DNA of 64,000 bases, taken from Aeromonas salmonicida subsp. salmonicida (GTDB taxonomy: Bacteria; Pseudomonadota; Gammaproteobacteria; Enterobacterales; Aeromonadaceae). Position 1 is the first letter of the stretch. Each line of letters begins with the position of its first letter. Under the pieces are notes generated by a model, which had not been told where the DNA came from, searched no databases, and worked only from the letters and a program-made list of their open reading frames with translations. The stretch is from the NCBI RefSeq assembly GCF_001643305.1, contig NZ_LSGW01000115.1, positions 1 to 64,000 on the forward strand, in the 5' to 3' direction. The translations under genes were made by a program, and so were the position numbers. Below are positions 19,101 to 27,986 of this stretch, in pieces.

Positions 19101-19964
19101 TCATTCTATGTTCTGGATCTGCTCTCTCATCTGTTCGATGAGGACTTTCAGCTCGACGGCGGACTGGGTCACGTCAGCGTTGATGGATTTCGAACCGAGC
19201 GTGTTCGACTCGCGGTTGAACTCCTGCATCATGAAGTCCAGACGACGGCCACAGGCGCCCCCCTTCTTCATGATCTTGATGGTTTCGCTGATGTGCATCT
19301 CCAGGCGATCGAGCTCTTCGGCCACGTCGATCTTCTGGGCCAGCAGCACGATTTCCTGCTCGATACGGGCCGGATCCAGCTCCACCTTGGCCTCGGTCAG
19401 GCGATCGGTGAGCTTCTGGCGCTGCCACTCGATGATCTGCGGCAGGTGTATGCGCACCTTCTTCACTTCCACCTGAATGCCATCCAGACGCTGCTGGATC
19501 AAGTTCTTGAGGTTGGCCCCTTCACTGGCGCGGGAGGCGATGAAGTCTTCCATGGTCTGGTCAAACCCGCCGAGCAGCTCGGTGGCAACCGCGTCCATGT
19601 CCTGCTCGGCGGCGGCCATGACACCCGGCCAGCGCAGCACGTCAACCGGGTTGAGCTGGCCCTGGCCTGCCTCTTTCATTACCCAGTTGGCGCTGTCGAT
19701 GATCAGCTTGGCCAGCTCTTCATTGATGTGCAGCTGGCTGGCGGCCGCCTGAGCGGCTTCGAAACGCAGGTTGCACTCCACCTTGCCGCGTTGCAGCTTG
19801 GCACGGAAACGCTCACGCAGCACCGGCTCCAGGCTGCGCAGTTGCTCCGGCAGACGGATATAGGTTTCCAGATAGCGCTGGTTGACCGAACGAATTTCCC
19901 AAACGGCTGTGCCCCAGTCGCCCTTGAATTCCTTGCGGGCGTAGGCGGTCATGCTGTGAATCAT
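19101..19964 (-). CDS. yicC: YicC/YloC-family endoribonuclease
   Basis: Protein of 287 residues, the usual YicC length. It begins MIHSMTAYARKEFKGDWG, the family's N-terminal signature. The C-terminal DUF1732 region has the conserved EIVLLAQKIDVAEELDRLEMH and GGACGRRLDFMMQEFNRESNT, which carry the residues tied to the RNase activity described for YicC and YloC. It is divergent from rph with 290 bp between them, as in E. coli. Confidence 0.95.
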   Translation of the reverse strand: MIHSMTAYARKEFKGDWGTAVWEIRSVNQRYLETYIRLPEQLRSLEPVLRERFRAKLQRGKVECNLRFEAAQAAASQLHINEELAKLIIDSANWVMKEAGQGQLNPVDVLRWPGVMAAAEQDMDAVATELLGGFDQTMEDFIASRASEGANLKNLIQQRLDGIQVEVKKVRIHLPQIIEWQRQKLTDRLTEAKVELDPARIEQEIVLLAQKIDVAEELDRLEMHISETIKIMKKGGACGRRLDFMMQEFNRESNTLGSKSINADVTQSAVELKVLIEQMREQIQNIE

Positions 19965-20254
19965 TGATTGTTCCGGGCTTGATGAAGTGTGGGGCCAGTA
20001 TACTCAGCCAGACTTGTCCCGTCAGCCATAGCGGTGGCTTTAGAACCCGTTCCGGCTTTTGTGGGACAGTGTTGAGCCGGGCCCGGTGCTGCCCTGGCTC
20101 ATGAACAAGGGTGATAGGCGCCGGTTTCTGCGTGGTTCCTCACCTTTGAGATGACTGCTCTTGACCGATCATGAAGGGCTTCTTAGCGGCTGATATTTGG
20201 GGCTGGATCACTTATACTCCTTCGCCAATTTGAGCCAGCCCAGAGGTCCGTTCC

Positions 20255-20977
20255 ATGTCACGTCCAAGCGATCGCAGTGCCGCGCAACTTCGCCCGGTTA
20301 CCATTACCCGCAATTTCACCAAACATGCAGAAGGCTCAGTGCTGGTGGAGTTCGGTAACACTCGCGTGCTCTGCACCGCCAGCGTCGACACCAGCGTACC
20401 GCGCTTCCTGAAAGGGAAGGGTCAGGGTTGGGTCACTGCCGAATACGGCATGCTGCCGCGCTCCACTCACTCTCGGATGAACCGCGAAGCGGCCGCCGGC
20501 AAGCAGAGTGGCCGTACTCTGGAGATCTCCCGTCTGATCGCCCGTTCCCTGCGTGCGGCGGTAGACCTGACTGCGCTGGGCGAGCACTCCATCACAGTTG
20601 ACTGCGACGTGCTGCAGGCCGATGGCGGCACCCGCACCGCCTCCATTACCGGTGCCTGCGTGGCGCTGGTGGATGCGCTGAACTGGATGGTTGAGAAAGG
20701 CATGATCAAGCAGAGCCCGCTCAAGCAGATGATCGCCGCCGTCTCCGTCGGCATGTATCAGGGCGAAGCCATCTGCGATCTGGAGTACATTGAAGACTCC
20801 GCCGCCGAGACCGACATGAACGTGGTGATGACCGAGGATGGTCGCATCATAGAGGTGCAGGGCACCGCGGAGGCCGAGCCCTTCACCCATGAGGAGCTGC
20901 TGGCGATGCTGGGGCTCGCCAAGGGCGGCATTGAAGAGATCATTGCGCTGCAGAAGCAGTCACTCTCTTTATTTTAA
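20255..20977 (+). CDS. rph: Ribonuclease PH
   Basis: Phosphorolytic 3'-5' exoribonuclease of 240 residues (E. coli 238 in full-length strains) that trims tRNA 3' ends. Landmarks are [24 protein letters not shown], the phosphate-site region [38 protein letters not shown] and the C-terminal ALQKQSL. The start at 20255 follows AGAGG. It is intact, unlike the frameshifted copy in E. coli K-12. It is followed by its own terminator and then pyrE, so the rph-pyrE order is kept. Confidence 0.97.
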   Translation: MSRPSDRSAAQLRPVTITRNFTKHAEGSVLVEFGNTRVLCTASVDTSVPRFLKGKGQGWVTAEYGMLPRSTHSRMNREAAAGKQSGRTLEISRLIARSLRAAVDLTALGEHSITVDCDVLQADGGTRTASITGACVALVDALNWMVEKGMIKQSPLKQMIAAVSVGMYQGEAICDLEYIEDSAAETDMNVVMTEDGRIIEVQGTAEAEPFTHEELLAMLGLAKGGIEEIIALQKQSLSLF

Positions 20978-21006
20978 AAACGCGGCATTGGCCGCGTTTT
21001 TTTATA
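20976..21006 (+). terminator. Intrinsic terminator between rph and pyrE
   Basis: AAAACGCGGC-ATTG-GCCGCGTTTT forms a strong hairpin and runs into an uninterrupted T tract (20997-21003). In enterobacteria this position is the UTP-sensitive pyrE attenuator. The hairpin location suggests that the same control may exist here, but no leader-translation test is possible from sequence. Confidence 0.8.
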
Positions 21007-21046
21007 CCCCCACACAAGTAAACGACAAGCCAAGCAAGGAGCCAGA

Positions 21047-21700
21047 ATGAAAGCCTACCAGCGTCAATTTATCGAGTTCGCCCTGGAGAAACAGGTCCTC
21101 AAATTCGGTGAATTCACCCTGAAATCCGGTCGTAAAAGCCCCTACTTCTTCAACGCCGGTCTGTTCAACAGCGGCCGCGATCTGGCCCGCCTCGGCCGCT
21201 TCTATGCCGCAGCGCTGATGGATGGCGGCATCGAGTTCGATGTGCTGTTTGGCCCGGCCTACAAGGGGATCCCCATCGCCTCCGCCACTGCCGTGCAGCT
21301 GGTGGAGCAACACGATGTGGATGTGCCCTGGTGCTTCAACCGCAAGGAGGCCAAGGATCACGGCGAGGGCGGCAATCTGGTGGGCAGCCCGCTCAAAGGG
21401 CGCATCATGCTGGTGGATGACGTCATCACCGCCGGGACCGCCATCCGCGAATCCATGGATCTGATCCAGGCCAACGGTGCCTCCCTGGCTGGCGTATTGA
21501 TCGCGCTGGATCGTCAGGAGAAGGGCAAGGGTGAGCTCTCCGCCATCCAGGAGGTGGAGCGTGACTACGGCGCCCACATCATCGCCATCATCCAGATGGG
21601 GGATCTCATCGCCTATCTGGAAGAGAAACAGGCAGAGCAGCCTGAGCTGGCGGTACAACTGGCAGCCATGCAGGCTTATCGCGCCCAGTACGGCATCTAA
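21047..21700 (+). CDS. pyrE: Orotate phosphoribosyltransferase PyrE
   Basis: Type I phosphoribosyltransferase of 217 residues (E. coli 213) that makes OMP from orotate and PRPP. The PRPP-binding loop is [17 protein letters not shown] (about 123-139). The flexible-loop lysines are in [14 protein letters not shown], and the orotate region is [20 protein letters not shown] lies 7 bases before the ATG. Regulation by the upstream hairpin is plausible. Confidence 0.97.
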   Translation: MKAYQRQFIEFALEKQVLKFGEFTLKSGRKSPYFFNAGLFNSGRDLARLGRFYAAALMDGGIEFDVLFGPAYKGIPIASATAVQLVEQHDVDVPWCFNRKEAKDHGEGGNLVGSPLKGRIMLVDDVITAGTAIRESMDLIQANGASLAGVLIALDRQEKGKGELSAIQEVERDYGAHIIAIIQMGDLIAYLEEKQAEQPELAVQLAAMQAYRAQYGI

Positions 21701-21735
21701 TCGCCCGTTGTTCTAGCGCTAACAAGCCATGCATC

Positions 21736-21787
21736 GGCGCTCGCCTCTTGCCCGGGTAATCCGGCAGGGGCGGGCGCCGTTTTTTTA
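21736..21787 (+). terminator. Terminator after pyrE
   Basis: An imperfect long stem pairs GGCGCTCGCCTC (from 21736) with GGGGCGGGCGCC (to 21778), and the stem is followed by TTTTTTT. It separates pyrE from the copper-responsive promoter. Confidence 0.75.
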
Positions 21788-21811
21788 TGTTTAAAAAGTG
21801 CGTGTCGTGGC

Positions 21812-21842
21812 TTGAGCTTACCCTTACAGTAAAGGTTAGGGT
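21812..21842 (+). promoter_or_regulatory. CueR/MerR-type copper-responsive promoter of copA
   Basis: A -35 box TTGAGC (21812-21817) and a -10 box TAGGGT (21837-21842) are separated by 19 bases. That over-long spacer is typical of MerR-family promoters. The spacer holds a dyad, CTTACCCTT (21817-21825) and AAGGTTAGG (21832-21840), matching in 7 of 9 positions. It resembles known CueR sites upstream of copA genes, and cueR is encoded at the end of this operon. Confidence 0.85.
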
Positions 21843-21889
21843 TTGTCAGTCGGCAGCCAGTTTGGCCGATTGGTTCCGAGGAGGAGACC

Positions 21890-24319
21890 ATGACCACCCA
21901 GATTCAAGACCCCATTCATCTGCAACTGCCGCTCAGCGGCATGAGCTGCGCCAATTGCGCCAGCCGCATCAGCACTGCCCTTAACCAGCTTGAGGGAGTA
22001 ACGGCCACCGTCAACTTCGCGTTGGAGCAGGCAGCTATCGAGTTGAGCGATCCGGCCCGCTTGCCCGAAGTACTCGACAGCATTACCGGGCAGGGTTATG
22101 GCTACGGCCACGAGACCCTCTCCTTCCAGATCCGCGGCATGACCTGTGCCGGCTGCTCCGCACGTCTCAACAAGATGTTGGCGGCATTGCCTGGGGTTAT
22201 TTCGGCTGAGGTCAATTTCTCCATCGAGCAGGCCCGCATCGAGCTGGTGCCGGGTATGCAGACGCCGGCCTCGTTGCGCGAACGGATAGAGGCGCTCGGC
22301 TTTGGCGCCCAACTGGCGCAGGGCTCTGCCAGTGGTCGCCGCCAGCAGTTGCAGGAGCGGGAGGCGCAGGAAGCCGCCGCCGCGCACCAGGCGTTGCTTC
22401 AGGTTGTTATATCGGCCCTGCTGACCCTGCCGCTGCTGGTGGGCATGATCGCCATGGCGGGCTTGCTGCCCTGGCATATGCCCGCCTGGCTGGAGCTGGT
22501 GCTCGCTACCCCGGTGCAGTTCTGGATTGGGGCCCGCTTCTATCGCGGCGCCTGGCTCGCCATCAAGAATCGCTCCGCCAACATGGATGTGCTGGTGGCG
22601 ACCGGCACCAGTGCTGCCTACTTCTACAGCCTCTACCTGCTGCTGACTTTAGGCGTGGCCGCCAGCGGCAAACTCTATTTCGAAGCGAGCGCCATCATCA
22701 TCACGCTCATTTCGTTGGGCAAACTGCTGGAGGCCCGTGCCCGCCGCAGTACCCAGTCCGCCATTCGCGAGCTGATGGCGCTGCGGCCGGAAACCGCCAC
22801 CGTCTGGCGTGGCGAGCGCTGGCAGAGCCTGGCCATCGACGAGGTGCTGCGCGGCGATAGGCTGCGGGTGCTGGTGGGCGAGCGGGTGCCGGTGGATGGC
22901 AAGATAGTGAGCGGCGCAAGCGATCTCGATGAGTCGATCCTCACCGGCGAGAGCCTGCCGGTGCCGCGGGGTATCGGGGAGGGCGTGCTGGGCGGCGCCA
23001 TCAACCGCTCCGGCGTGCTGGAGATCGAAGCCACCACAGTGGGGGAGGATTCCAGCCTCAGCAAGATCATCGTCCTGGTGGAGAGCGCCCAGATGGGCAA
23101 GGCACCGTTGCAACAGCTGGTGGACAAGGTCTCCGCCGTGTTCGTGCCTGTGGTGATGGCCATCGCCCTGTTCACCCTGCTGGTGTGGTACGCCATCGGC
23201 AACGACTTTGGTCAGGCACTGCTGGCTGCCGTGGCCGTGCTGGTGATCGCCTGTCCCTGTGCGCTGGGGCTGGCGACGCCGGCAGCCATAGTGACAGGCA
23301 CCGGGGTGGCGGCCCGTCACGGCATTCTGATCAAAGACGTGGATACCCTGCAGAAGGCGCACGCCATCAAGGCGCTGATCTTCGACAAGACAGGTACCCT
23401 CACTCAGGGGCGGCCCGTGCTGGCGAGCTGGAGCGGCAATGACGAGCAGTTGCGGCTCGCGGCCGCCTTGCAGCAGGCGAGCGAGCATCCGCTGGCGTTG
23501 GCGATGCGCGAGGCAGTCGGCAAGGAGGTGGTACTGCCTCAGCCCGACGAGGTCGAGGTACGGGTCGGTGCCGGCATCCTCGGCAAAGTGGCAGGCCACT
23601 CGGTCGCTATCGGCAATGCATCTCTGCTGGCTCAGCTCGGGATTGATCAGTCGCTGCAGGATGAAGAGCCTGCTGACGGTGCGACCCGGGTCTGGGTCGC
23701 CATCGACGGCGTGGCCGTCGGTATCGCCGCCCTGGCCGATACCCTGAGGCCAGAGAGCCCGGAAGCCATCGCCACCCTGCGCCAGCGCGGCATCGCCAGC
23801 TGGCTGGTGAGCGGCGATGCGCCGGCACCCGTGGCCCATATCGCCGGCAAGCTGGGGCTGGACGGAGCCTTTGACTCTGTGCTGCCCGCCGGCAAGGTAG
23901 ACAAGGTAGAGGCGCTGCGCGCCCGCACCCAGGGGCTGGTGGCCATGGTGGGGGACGGGGTGAACGACGCCCCTGCGTTGGCGGCGGCAGATGTGGGGAT
24001 CGCCATGGGCTCCGGCTCTGATGTGGCAATGGAGACCGCCTCCATCACTCTCATGCGATCTGACCCTCGCTTGGTGGCCGATGCCATCGACATCTCGGCA
24101 GCCACCTGGCGCACCATACAGCAGAACCTGTTCTGGGCCTTCGTGTTCAACATCATCGGCATTCCGCTGGCGGCGCTGGGCTATCTCAGCCCCGAGCTGG
24201 CGGGGGCGGCCATGGCCCTGAGCAGCATTACCGTTTTGAGCAATTCCCTGTTACTGAAACGCTGGCAGCCCAAGGCGGCGCACACATCAGCACTCATCCA
24301 GATTGGTAAGGAGACATAA
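21890..24319 (+). CDS. copA: Copper-exporting P1B-type ATPase CopA
   Basis: Inner-membrane Cu(I) exporter of 809 residues. It has two N-terminal heavy-metal domains (GMSCANCAS with Cys20/23, GMTCAGCS with Cys86/89) and six to eight membrane segments. It also has the actuator TGES motif (ILTGESLPVPR), the metal-site CPC at 455-457 (ACPCALGLATP), phosphorylation Asp499 in DKTGTLT, the SEHPL motif and the hinge GDGVNDAPAL. The start at 21890 follows GAGGAGGAG. It is the first gene of copA-cueR under the MerR-type promoter. Confidence 0.97.
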   Translation: MTTQIQDPIHLQLPLSGMSCANCASRISTALNQLEGVTATVNFALEQAAIELSDPARLPEVLDSITGQGYGYGHETLSFQIRGMTCAGCSARLNKMLAALPGVISAEVNFSIEQARIELVPGMQTPASLRERIEALGFGAQLAQGSASGRRQQLQEREAQEAAAAHQALLQVVISALLTLPLLVGMIAMAGLLPWHMPAWLELVLATPVQFWIGARFYRGAWLAIKNRSANMDVLVATGTSAAYFYSLYLLLTLGVAASGKLYFEASAIIITLISLGKLLEARARRSTQSAIRELMALRPETATVWRGERWQSLAIDEVLRGDRLRVLVGERVPVDGKIVSGASDLDESILTGESLPVPRGIGEGVLGGAINRSGVLEIEATTVGEDSSLSKIIVLVESAQMGKAPLQQLVDKVSAVFVPVVMAIALFTLLVWYAIGNDFGQALLAAVAVLVIACPCALGLATPAAIVTGTGVAARHGILIKDVDTLQKAHAIKALIFDKTGTLTQGRPVLASWSGNDEQLRLAAALQQASEHPLALAMREAVGKEVVLPQPDEVEVRVGAGILGKVAGHSVAIGNASLLAQLGIDQSLQDEEPADGATRVWVAIDGVAVGIAALADTLRPESPEAIATLRQRGIASWLVSGDAPAPVAHIAGKLGLDGAFDSVLPAGKVDKVEALRARTQGLVAMVGDGVNDAPALAAADVGIAMGSGSDVAMETASITLMRSDPRLVADAIDISAATWRTIQQNLFWAFVFNIIGIPLAALGYLSPELAGAAMALSSITVLSNSLLLKRWQPKAAHTSALIQIGKET

Positions 24320-24709
24320 ATGAATATCAGCAAGGTTGCCAAGGCCACGGGGCTGACCGCCAAGACGATTCGCTACTACGAGAGTATCGGCCTCATTTCA
24401 GCCCCTGTACGCAGCGACAACGGTTATCGCAGCTACACGGAGGGCGCGTTGCGGGAGCTGCGCTTCGTCAAGCGTGCGCGGGAGACAGGCTTCAATCTGG
24501 AGGAGTGCCAGGAGCTGTTGGCGCTCTATCGGAACGAGCACAGAACCAGCGCTCAGGTGAAGAAGCTGGCGCAGGAGAAAATAGTTGATCTGCGCAGCCG
24601 CATCGCAGGCTTGCAAGCCATGCTGACCTCCCTCGAAGGGCTGGTCTGTTGCTGCCACGGGGACGAAAATCCTGAGTGTCCTATTCTGGACGAGCTGGAG
24701 CGCGGTTGA
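24320..24709 (+). CDS. cueR: Copper efflux regulator CueR
   Basis: MerR-family activator of 129 residues. The winged helix-turn-helix is at the N terminus (MNISKVAKATGLTAKTIRYYESIGL, that is ISKVAKATGL followed by TIRYYES), then a dimerisation helix. The Cu(I)-binding cysteines fall exactly at 112 and 120 (CCHGDENPEC), as in E. coli CueR. The start codon directly follows the copA stop, with AAGGAG inside the end of copA. The regulator should therefore be cotranscribed with, and induce, its own operon. Confidence 0.95.
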   Translation: MNISKVAKATGLTAKTIRYYESIGLISAPVRSDNGYRSYTEGALRELRFVKRARETGFNLEECQELLALYRNEHRTSAQVKKLAQEKIVDLRSRIAGLQAMLTSLEGLVCCCHGDENPECPILDELERG

Positions 24710-24787
24710 CTAACCGCTTAATAACAGACGTTTTATTGTTGGCCCGGAAGGGGGAGTGGTAGACTGTGCGGCTCTTGTACAGGGAGC

Positions 24788-25948
24788 ATGCAGTTGACTC
24801 AGAGTGTGACACGTCAGGTGAAGCAGGCCATCATGGCCCAGCTTTATACTCACTCCTCATTCAGCCTGCCTTGCCTGGGCCTGCTGGCACTCGGCTGGAG
24901 CCTGCTGTTCCACGATTACCTGCCCGCTGGCGAGGCGCTCGGCTGGTTGGCACTGGTCTGCCTGCTGCTGCTGTGTCGTGGCTGGCACCTGCGCTGGCGT
25001 CAGTCCAGTCTGACGCAGACCCCCTTGCCAGTGCTGGAACGCGAGCTGTTCATCGGGGTCACCATTACCTCCATCATCTGGGCGCTCGGTGTGCTGCTCT
25101 ACATGGACAAGCTGCCCGACACCTATCGTGCCGCCATGATGATGCTCTCCAGCCTGATCCTCACCGGCAGTGCCATCATGCTGTTTGGCAGCCGCCGCTC
25201 CCTCTATGGCGCCGTCTTGCCACTCGGGCTTGCCATGCTGTTCGAGCTGGGGGCCGGCAACGAGCAGGAGCGGATCGTCTCCTGCATGCTGGCAGGCTAT
25301 CTGTTTGTCTTCTTGCCGACCCTGCTGCGCCGTCTGCGGCGGGATCAGGTCGCCTCCCTCTACCACCGCTTCTCCAACGCCGATCTGGTGGCCGAGTTGA
25401 AGCTGGTCTCCGAACACCTCAAACTCACTTCCCGGCTGGATGGTTTGACCGGCATCGCCAATCGTGCCCACCTGGACTATTGCCTCGAGCGGGCCTGGCG
25501 CCGCTGTCATCGCGCCCGGGCGCCCCTGTCGCTGGTGCTGGTGGATGTGGATTATTTCAAGCAATTCAATGATCTCTACGGTCATCAGCAGGGTGACGAG
25601 TGTCTGCAACGGGTGGCTGCTCTGCTGGCCGAGGTGCAGCGCCGCGAGGATGATCTCGCCGCTCGTTACGGCGGGGAGGAGTTCGCTCTGTTGCTGCCCT
25701 GTACCAGCATGCAGGGGGCCTTGCAGATTGCCGAAAACGTGCGAATGGCCCTCAAGGATCTGGGTATCCCCCACCAGAAATCCCTGGTCTCTGGCCGGGT
25801 CAGTTGCAGCTTCGGGGTCGCCACTCTGGTGCCGGATCAGAGCGGCTCCATCGCAGAGCTTATCCAAAAAGCGGATGCGGCCCTCTATCAGGCCAAGCAT
25901 AATGGGCGGGATCGTATCGAAGTAGCCTTGATGGGTAAGGTTGCCTGA
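24788..25948 (+). CDS. Membrane-bound diguanylate cyclase (GGDEF)
   Basis: Protein of 386 residues. Residues about 25-190 contain five or six hydrophobic segments, forming a membrane sensor of no recognised family. About 215-380 are a GGDEF domain. The active-site motif is GGEEF at 295-299, and an intact product-inhibition I-site RxxD is at 286-289 (REDD), so it should make c-di-GMP under feedback control. The DGLTGIANRAHLD start of the domain is complete. It follows cueR by 78 bp but is probably separately regulated. Confidence 0.93.
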   Translation: MQLTQSVTRQVKQAIMAQLYTHSSFSLPCLGLLALGWSLLFHDYLPAGEALGWLALVCLLLLCRGWHLRWRQSSLTQTPLPVLERELFIGVTITSIIWALGVLLYMDKLPDTYRAAMMMLSSLILTGSAIMLFGSRRSLYGAVLPLGLAMLFELGAGNEQERIVSCMLAGYLFVFLPTLLRRLRRDQVASLYHRFSNADLVAELKLVSEHLKLTSRLDGLTGIANRAHLDYCLERAWRRCHRARAPLSLVLVDVDYFKQFNDLYGHQQGDECLQRVAALLAEVQRREDDLAARYGGEEFALLLPCTSMQGALQIAENVRMALKDLGIPHQKSLVSGRVSCSFGVATLVPDQSGSIAELIQKADAALYQAKHNGRDRIEVALMGKVA

Positions 25949-25978
25949 GTTTCACATGACAGATTAAAGAGGTTGTCT

Positions 25979-26242
25979 ATGCAATGTCATCGTATCGAAG
26001 AGCTGCTGGAGTTGTTGCAGCCTGCCTGGATCAAGGAACAGGATCTCAGCCTGGTGCAGTTTGTTGCCAAACTGGCGGCGGAAGCTGGCTATGACGGCGC
26101 CTTGTCCGACCTGACCGACGACATGCTGATCTACCACCTCAAGATGCGGGAATCCGACAAGCAGGCGATGATCCCGGGTCTGGCCAAGGATCATGTGCCC
26201 GATTTCAAGGAAGCCCTGCTCAAGGCTCGCGGCATCAAGTGA
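25979..26242 (+). CDS. yihD: YihD-family protein (DUF1040)
   Basis: Small soluble protein of 87 residues with strong similarity to E. coli YihD as I remember it: [27 protein letters not shown] and IPGLAKDH are shared. The function is unknown. TTG 25973 is in frame, but ATG 25979 is preferred with AGAGG seven bases upstream. In E. coli yihD lies just before srkA and dsbA; here ccoG is placed between them. Confidence 0.93.
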   Translation: MQCHRIEELLELLQPAWIKEQDLSLVQFVAKLAAEAGYDGALSDLTDDMLIYHLKMRESDKQAMIPGLAKDHVPDFKEALLKARGIK

Positions 26243-26397
26243 TCCCGGCTCGGTACAAACCGGGCTGAGTAGTTTCAAGAGAATCTCAACGAGAGGTGTA
26301 TCGTCAACCGGCGATATGCCTTTTTTGTTGCTGAAAATTGCGACACGACTCGAACATTAGATACATCTTACCCACACAATTAGCAGGCTGTTTAAGA

Positions 26398-26403
26398 TAT
26401 AAT
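26398..26403 (+). promoter_or_regulatory. Probable -10 box of the ccoG promoter
   Basis: A perfect TATAAT lies 36 bases before the ccoG ATG. No good -35 is seen at 17 bases (CACAAT), so an activator may be needed. Confidence 0.35.
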
Positions 26404-26438
26404 CCGCTCCATAACAAATAAGGGAGCTGTGTCTTGCA

Positions 26439-27890
26439 ATGGCCGATCATGAAAAAATCGATATCAAGGATGTGACTGACAAGAGCGTCACCGGGACTTT
26501 CAACCCGAACACGTTCAAAGCCAGCGATGACAGGTTCAATCCAGGCAACCGCATTTACGTGAGGGCACAGACCGGCTATTGGCAGCGGATGCGCAAGATC
26601 ATGGGCTGGTTCTTCGTGGTGCTCTTCGTTGCCTTGCCCTGGTTGCGCTATGACGGTCGTCAGGCCGTGCTGTTCGATGTTGGCCATCAGCAGTTCCACA
26701 TTTTTGGTGCCACCATCTGGCCGCAGGATCTGACCCTGCTGGCCTGGATCTTCATGATCGCCGCCTTTGCCCTCTTCTTCGTGACCACCTTCCTCGGCCG
26801 GGTCTGGTGCGGCTATCTCTGCCCGCAGACAGTCTGGACCTTCATGTTTATCTGGTTTGAAGAGAAGCTGGAAGGCGCCGCCAACAAGCGGCGCAAGCTG
26901 GATGCCGCCCCCTGGAGTGGCGAGAAGCTGGCCCGCAAGGGGGCCAAGCATCTGGCCTGGATCCTGCTATCCCTCGGTACCGGTCTCACTTTCGTCGCCT
27001 ATTTCCAGGATGTGACCGAGCTGGTGCCCGACTTCTTTACCCTGCAGGCTAGTGGCTGGGTCATCTTCTGGGTACTGTTTTTCACGGCCTGTACCTACGG
27101 CAATGCCGGCTGGATGCGTGCCATCATGTGTATCCACATGTGCCCCTATGCCCGCTTCCAGTCAGCCATGTTCGACAAGGACACCTTCATCGTCGGCTAC
27201 GACACCAAGCGTGGTGAGACCCGGGGTGCCCGTAGCCGCAAAGCGGATCCCAAGGCGCTGGGGTTGGGGGATTGCATCGATTGCGACCTCTGCGTTCAGG
27301 TCTGCCCGACCGGCATAGACATCCGCGACGGCCTGCAGTACGAGTGCATCAACTGCGGTGCCTGCGTCGACGCCTGCGACCAGACCATGGATCGGATGGG
27401 CTATCCGAAAGGGCTGATCAGCTACACCACAGAGCACAAGCTGGCCCATAACAGCACCCACGTGGCGCGGCCCAAGCTGCTCGGTTATGGCCTGGTGATG
27501 GTCATGATGCTGGGGGTGTTCGTCTACAACGCCATGTCCATCATGCCCATGGGGCTCGACATACTGCGAGATCGCAACCAGCTGTTCCGCGAGAACAGCG
27601 AGGGGCTCATCGAGAACACCTATACCCTCAAAATCCTCAACAAGACACTGCATGCCCAGACCTATCAGCTGGATGTGGAAGGGCTGCCGGAGCACGAGTG
27701 GTTCGGCCCCCGCGAAGTGACCCTGAAGGCGGGCGAGATCTACACCCTGCCGGTGAGCGTGGCGGTCGATCCCTTCAACCTGAAGAAGCCGACCCTGGAT
27801 ATACAGTTCGTGCTGAAACGGGATGGGGCGGCAGCCGATGACAGCAAGGGCACACTGCGTCAGGCCAGCAAGTTTATCAGCCGACTGTAA
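26439..27890 (+). CDS. ccoG: Cytochrome c oxidase accessory protein CcoG (FixG/RdxA)
   Basis: Membrane-bound iron-sulfur protein of 483 residues, linked to copper delivery during cbb3 oxidase assembly. Five or so membrane segments are visible (VVLFVALPWLRY, LTLLAWIFMIAAFALFFVTTFL split by charged loops, and others), together with the conserved GRVWCGYLCPQTVWT and CIHMCPYARFQ. Two 4Fe-4S motifs follow: CIDCDLCVQVCP (from residue 279) and CINCGACVDACD. A C-terminal immunoglobulin-like periplasmic domain begins after about 350. No ccoNOQP genes are in the window. Confidence 0.95.
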   Translation: MADHEKIDIKDVTDKSVTGTFNPNTFKASDDRFNPGNRIYVRAQTGYWQRMRKIMGWFFVVLFVALPWLRYDGRQAVLFDVGHQQFHIFGATIWPQDLTLLAWIFMIAAFALFFVTTFLGRVWCGYLCPQTVWTFMFIWFEEKLEGAANKRRKLDAAPWSGEKLARKGAKHLAWILLSLGTGLTFVAYFQDVTELVPDFFTLQASGWVIFWVLFFTACTYGNAGWMRAIMCIHMCPYARFQSAMFDKDTFIVGYDTKRGETRGARSRKADPKALGLGDCIDCDLCVQVCPTGIDIRDGLQYECINCGACVDACDQTMDRMGYPKGLISYTTEHKLAHNSTHVARPKLLGYGLVMVMMLGVFVYNAMSIMPMGLDILRDRNQLFRENSEGLIENTYTLKILNKTLHAQTYQLDVEGLPEHEWFGPREVTLKAGEIYTLPVSVAVDPFNLKKPTLDIQFVLKRDGAAADDSKGTLRQASKFISRL

Positions 27891-27986
27891 TGGGAATAGT
27901 TGGTGCAACTGATTGGTTTGGAACGCCATTGAGCTTAGTGGTGATAGAATGGGGCGCAACGGCGCCCCTTTTTAATGGTGGATGAC

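Noticed and set aside
20976-21006. Stand-alone riboswitch before pyrE
   Set aside because: The only structure is a simple hairpin with a T tract; nothing like a conserved aptamer is visible.
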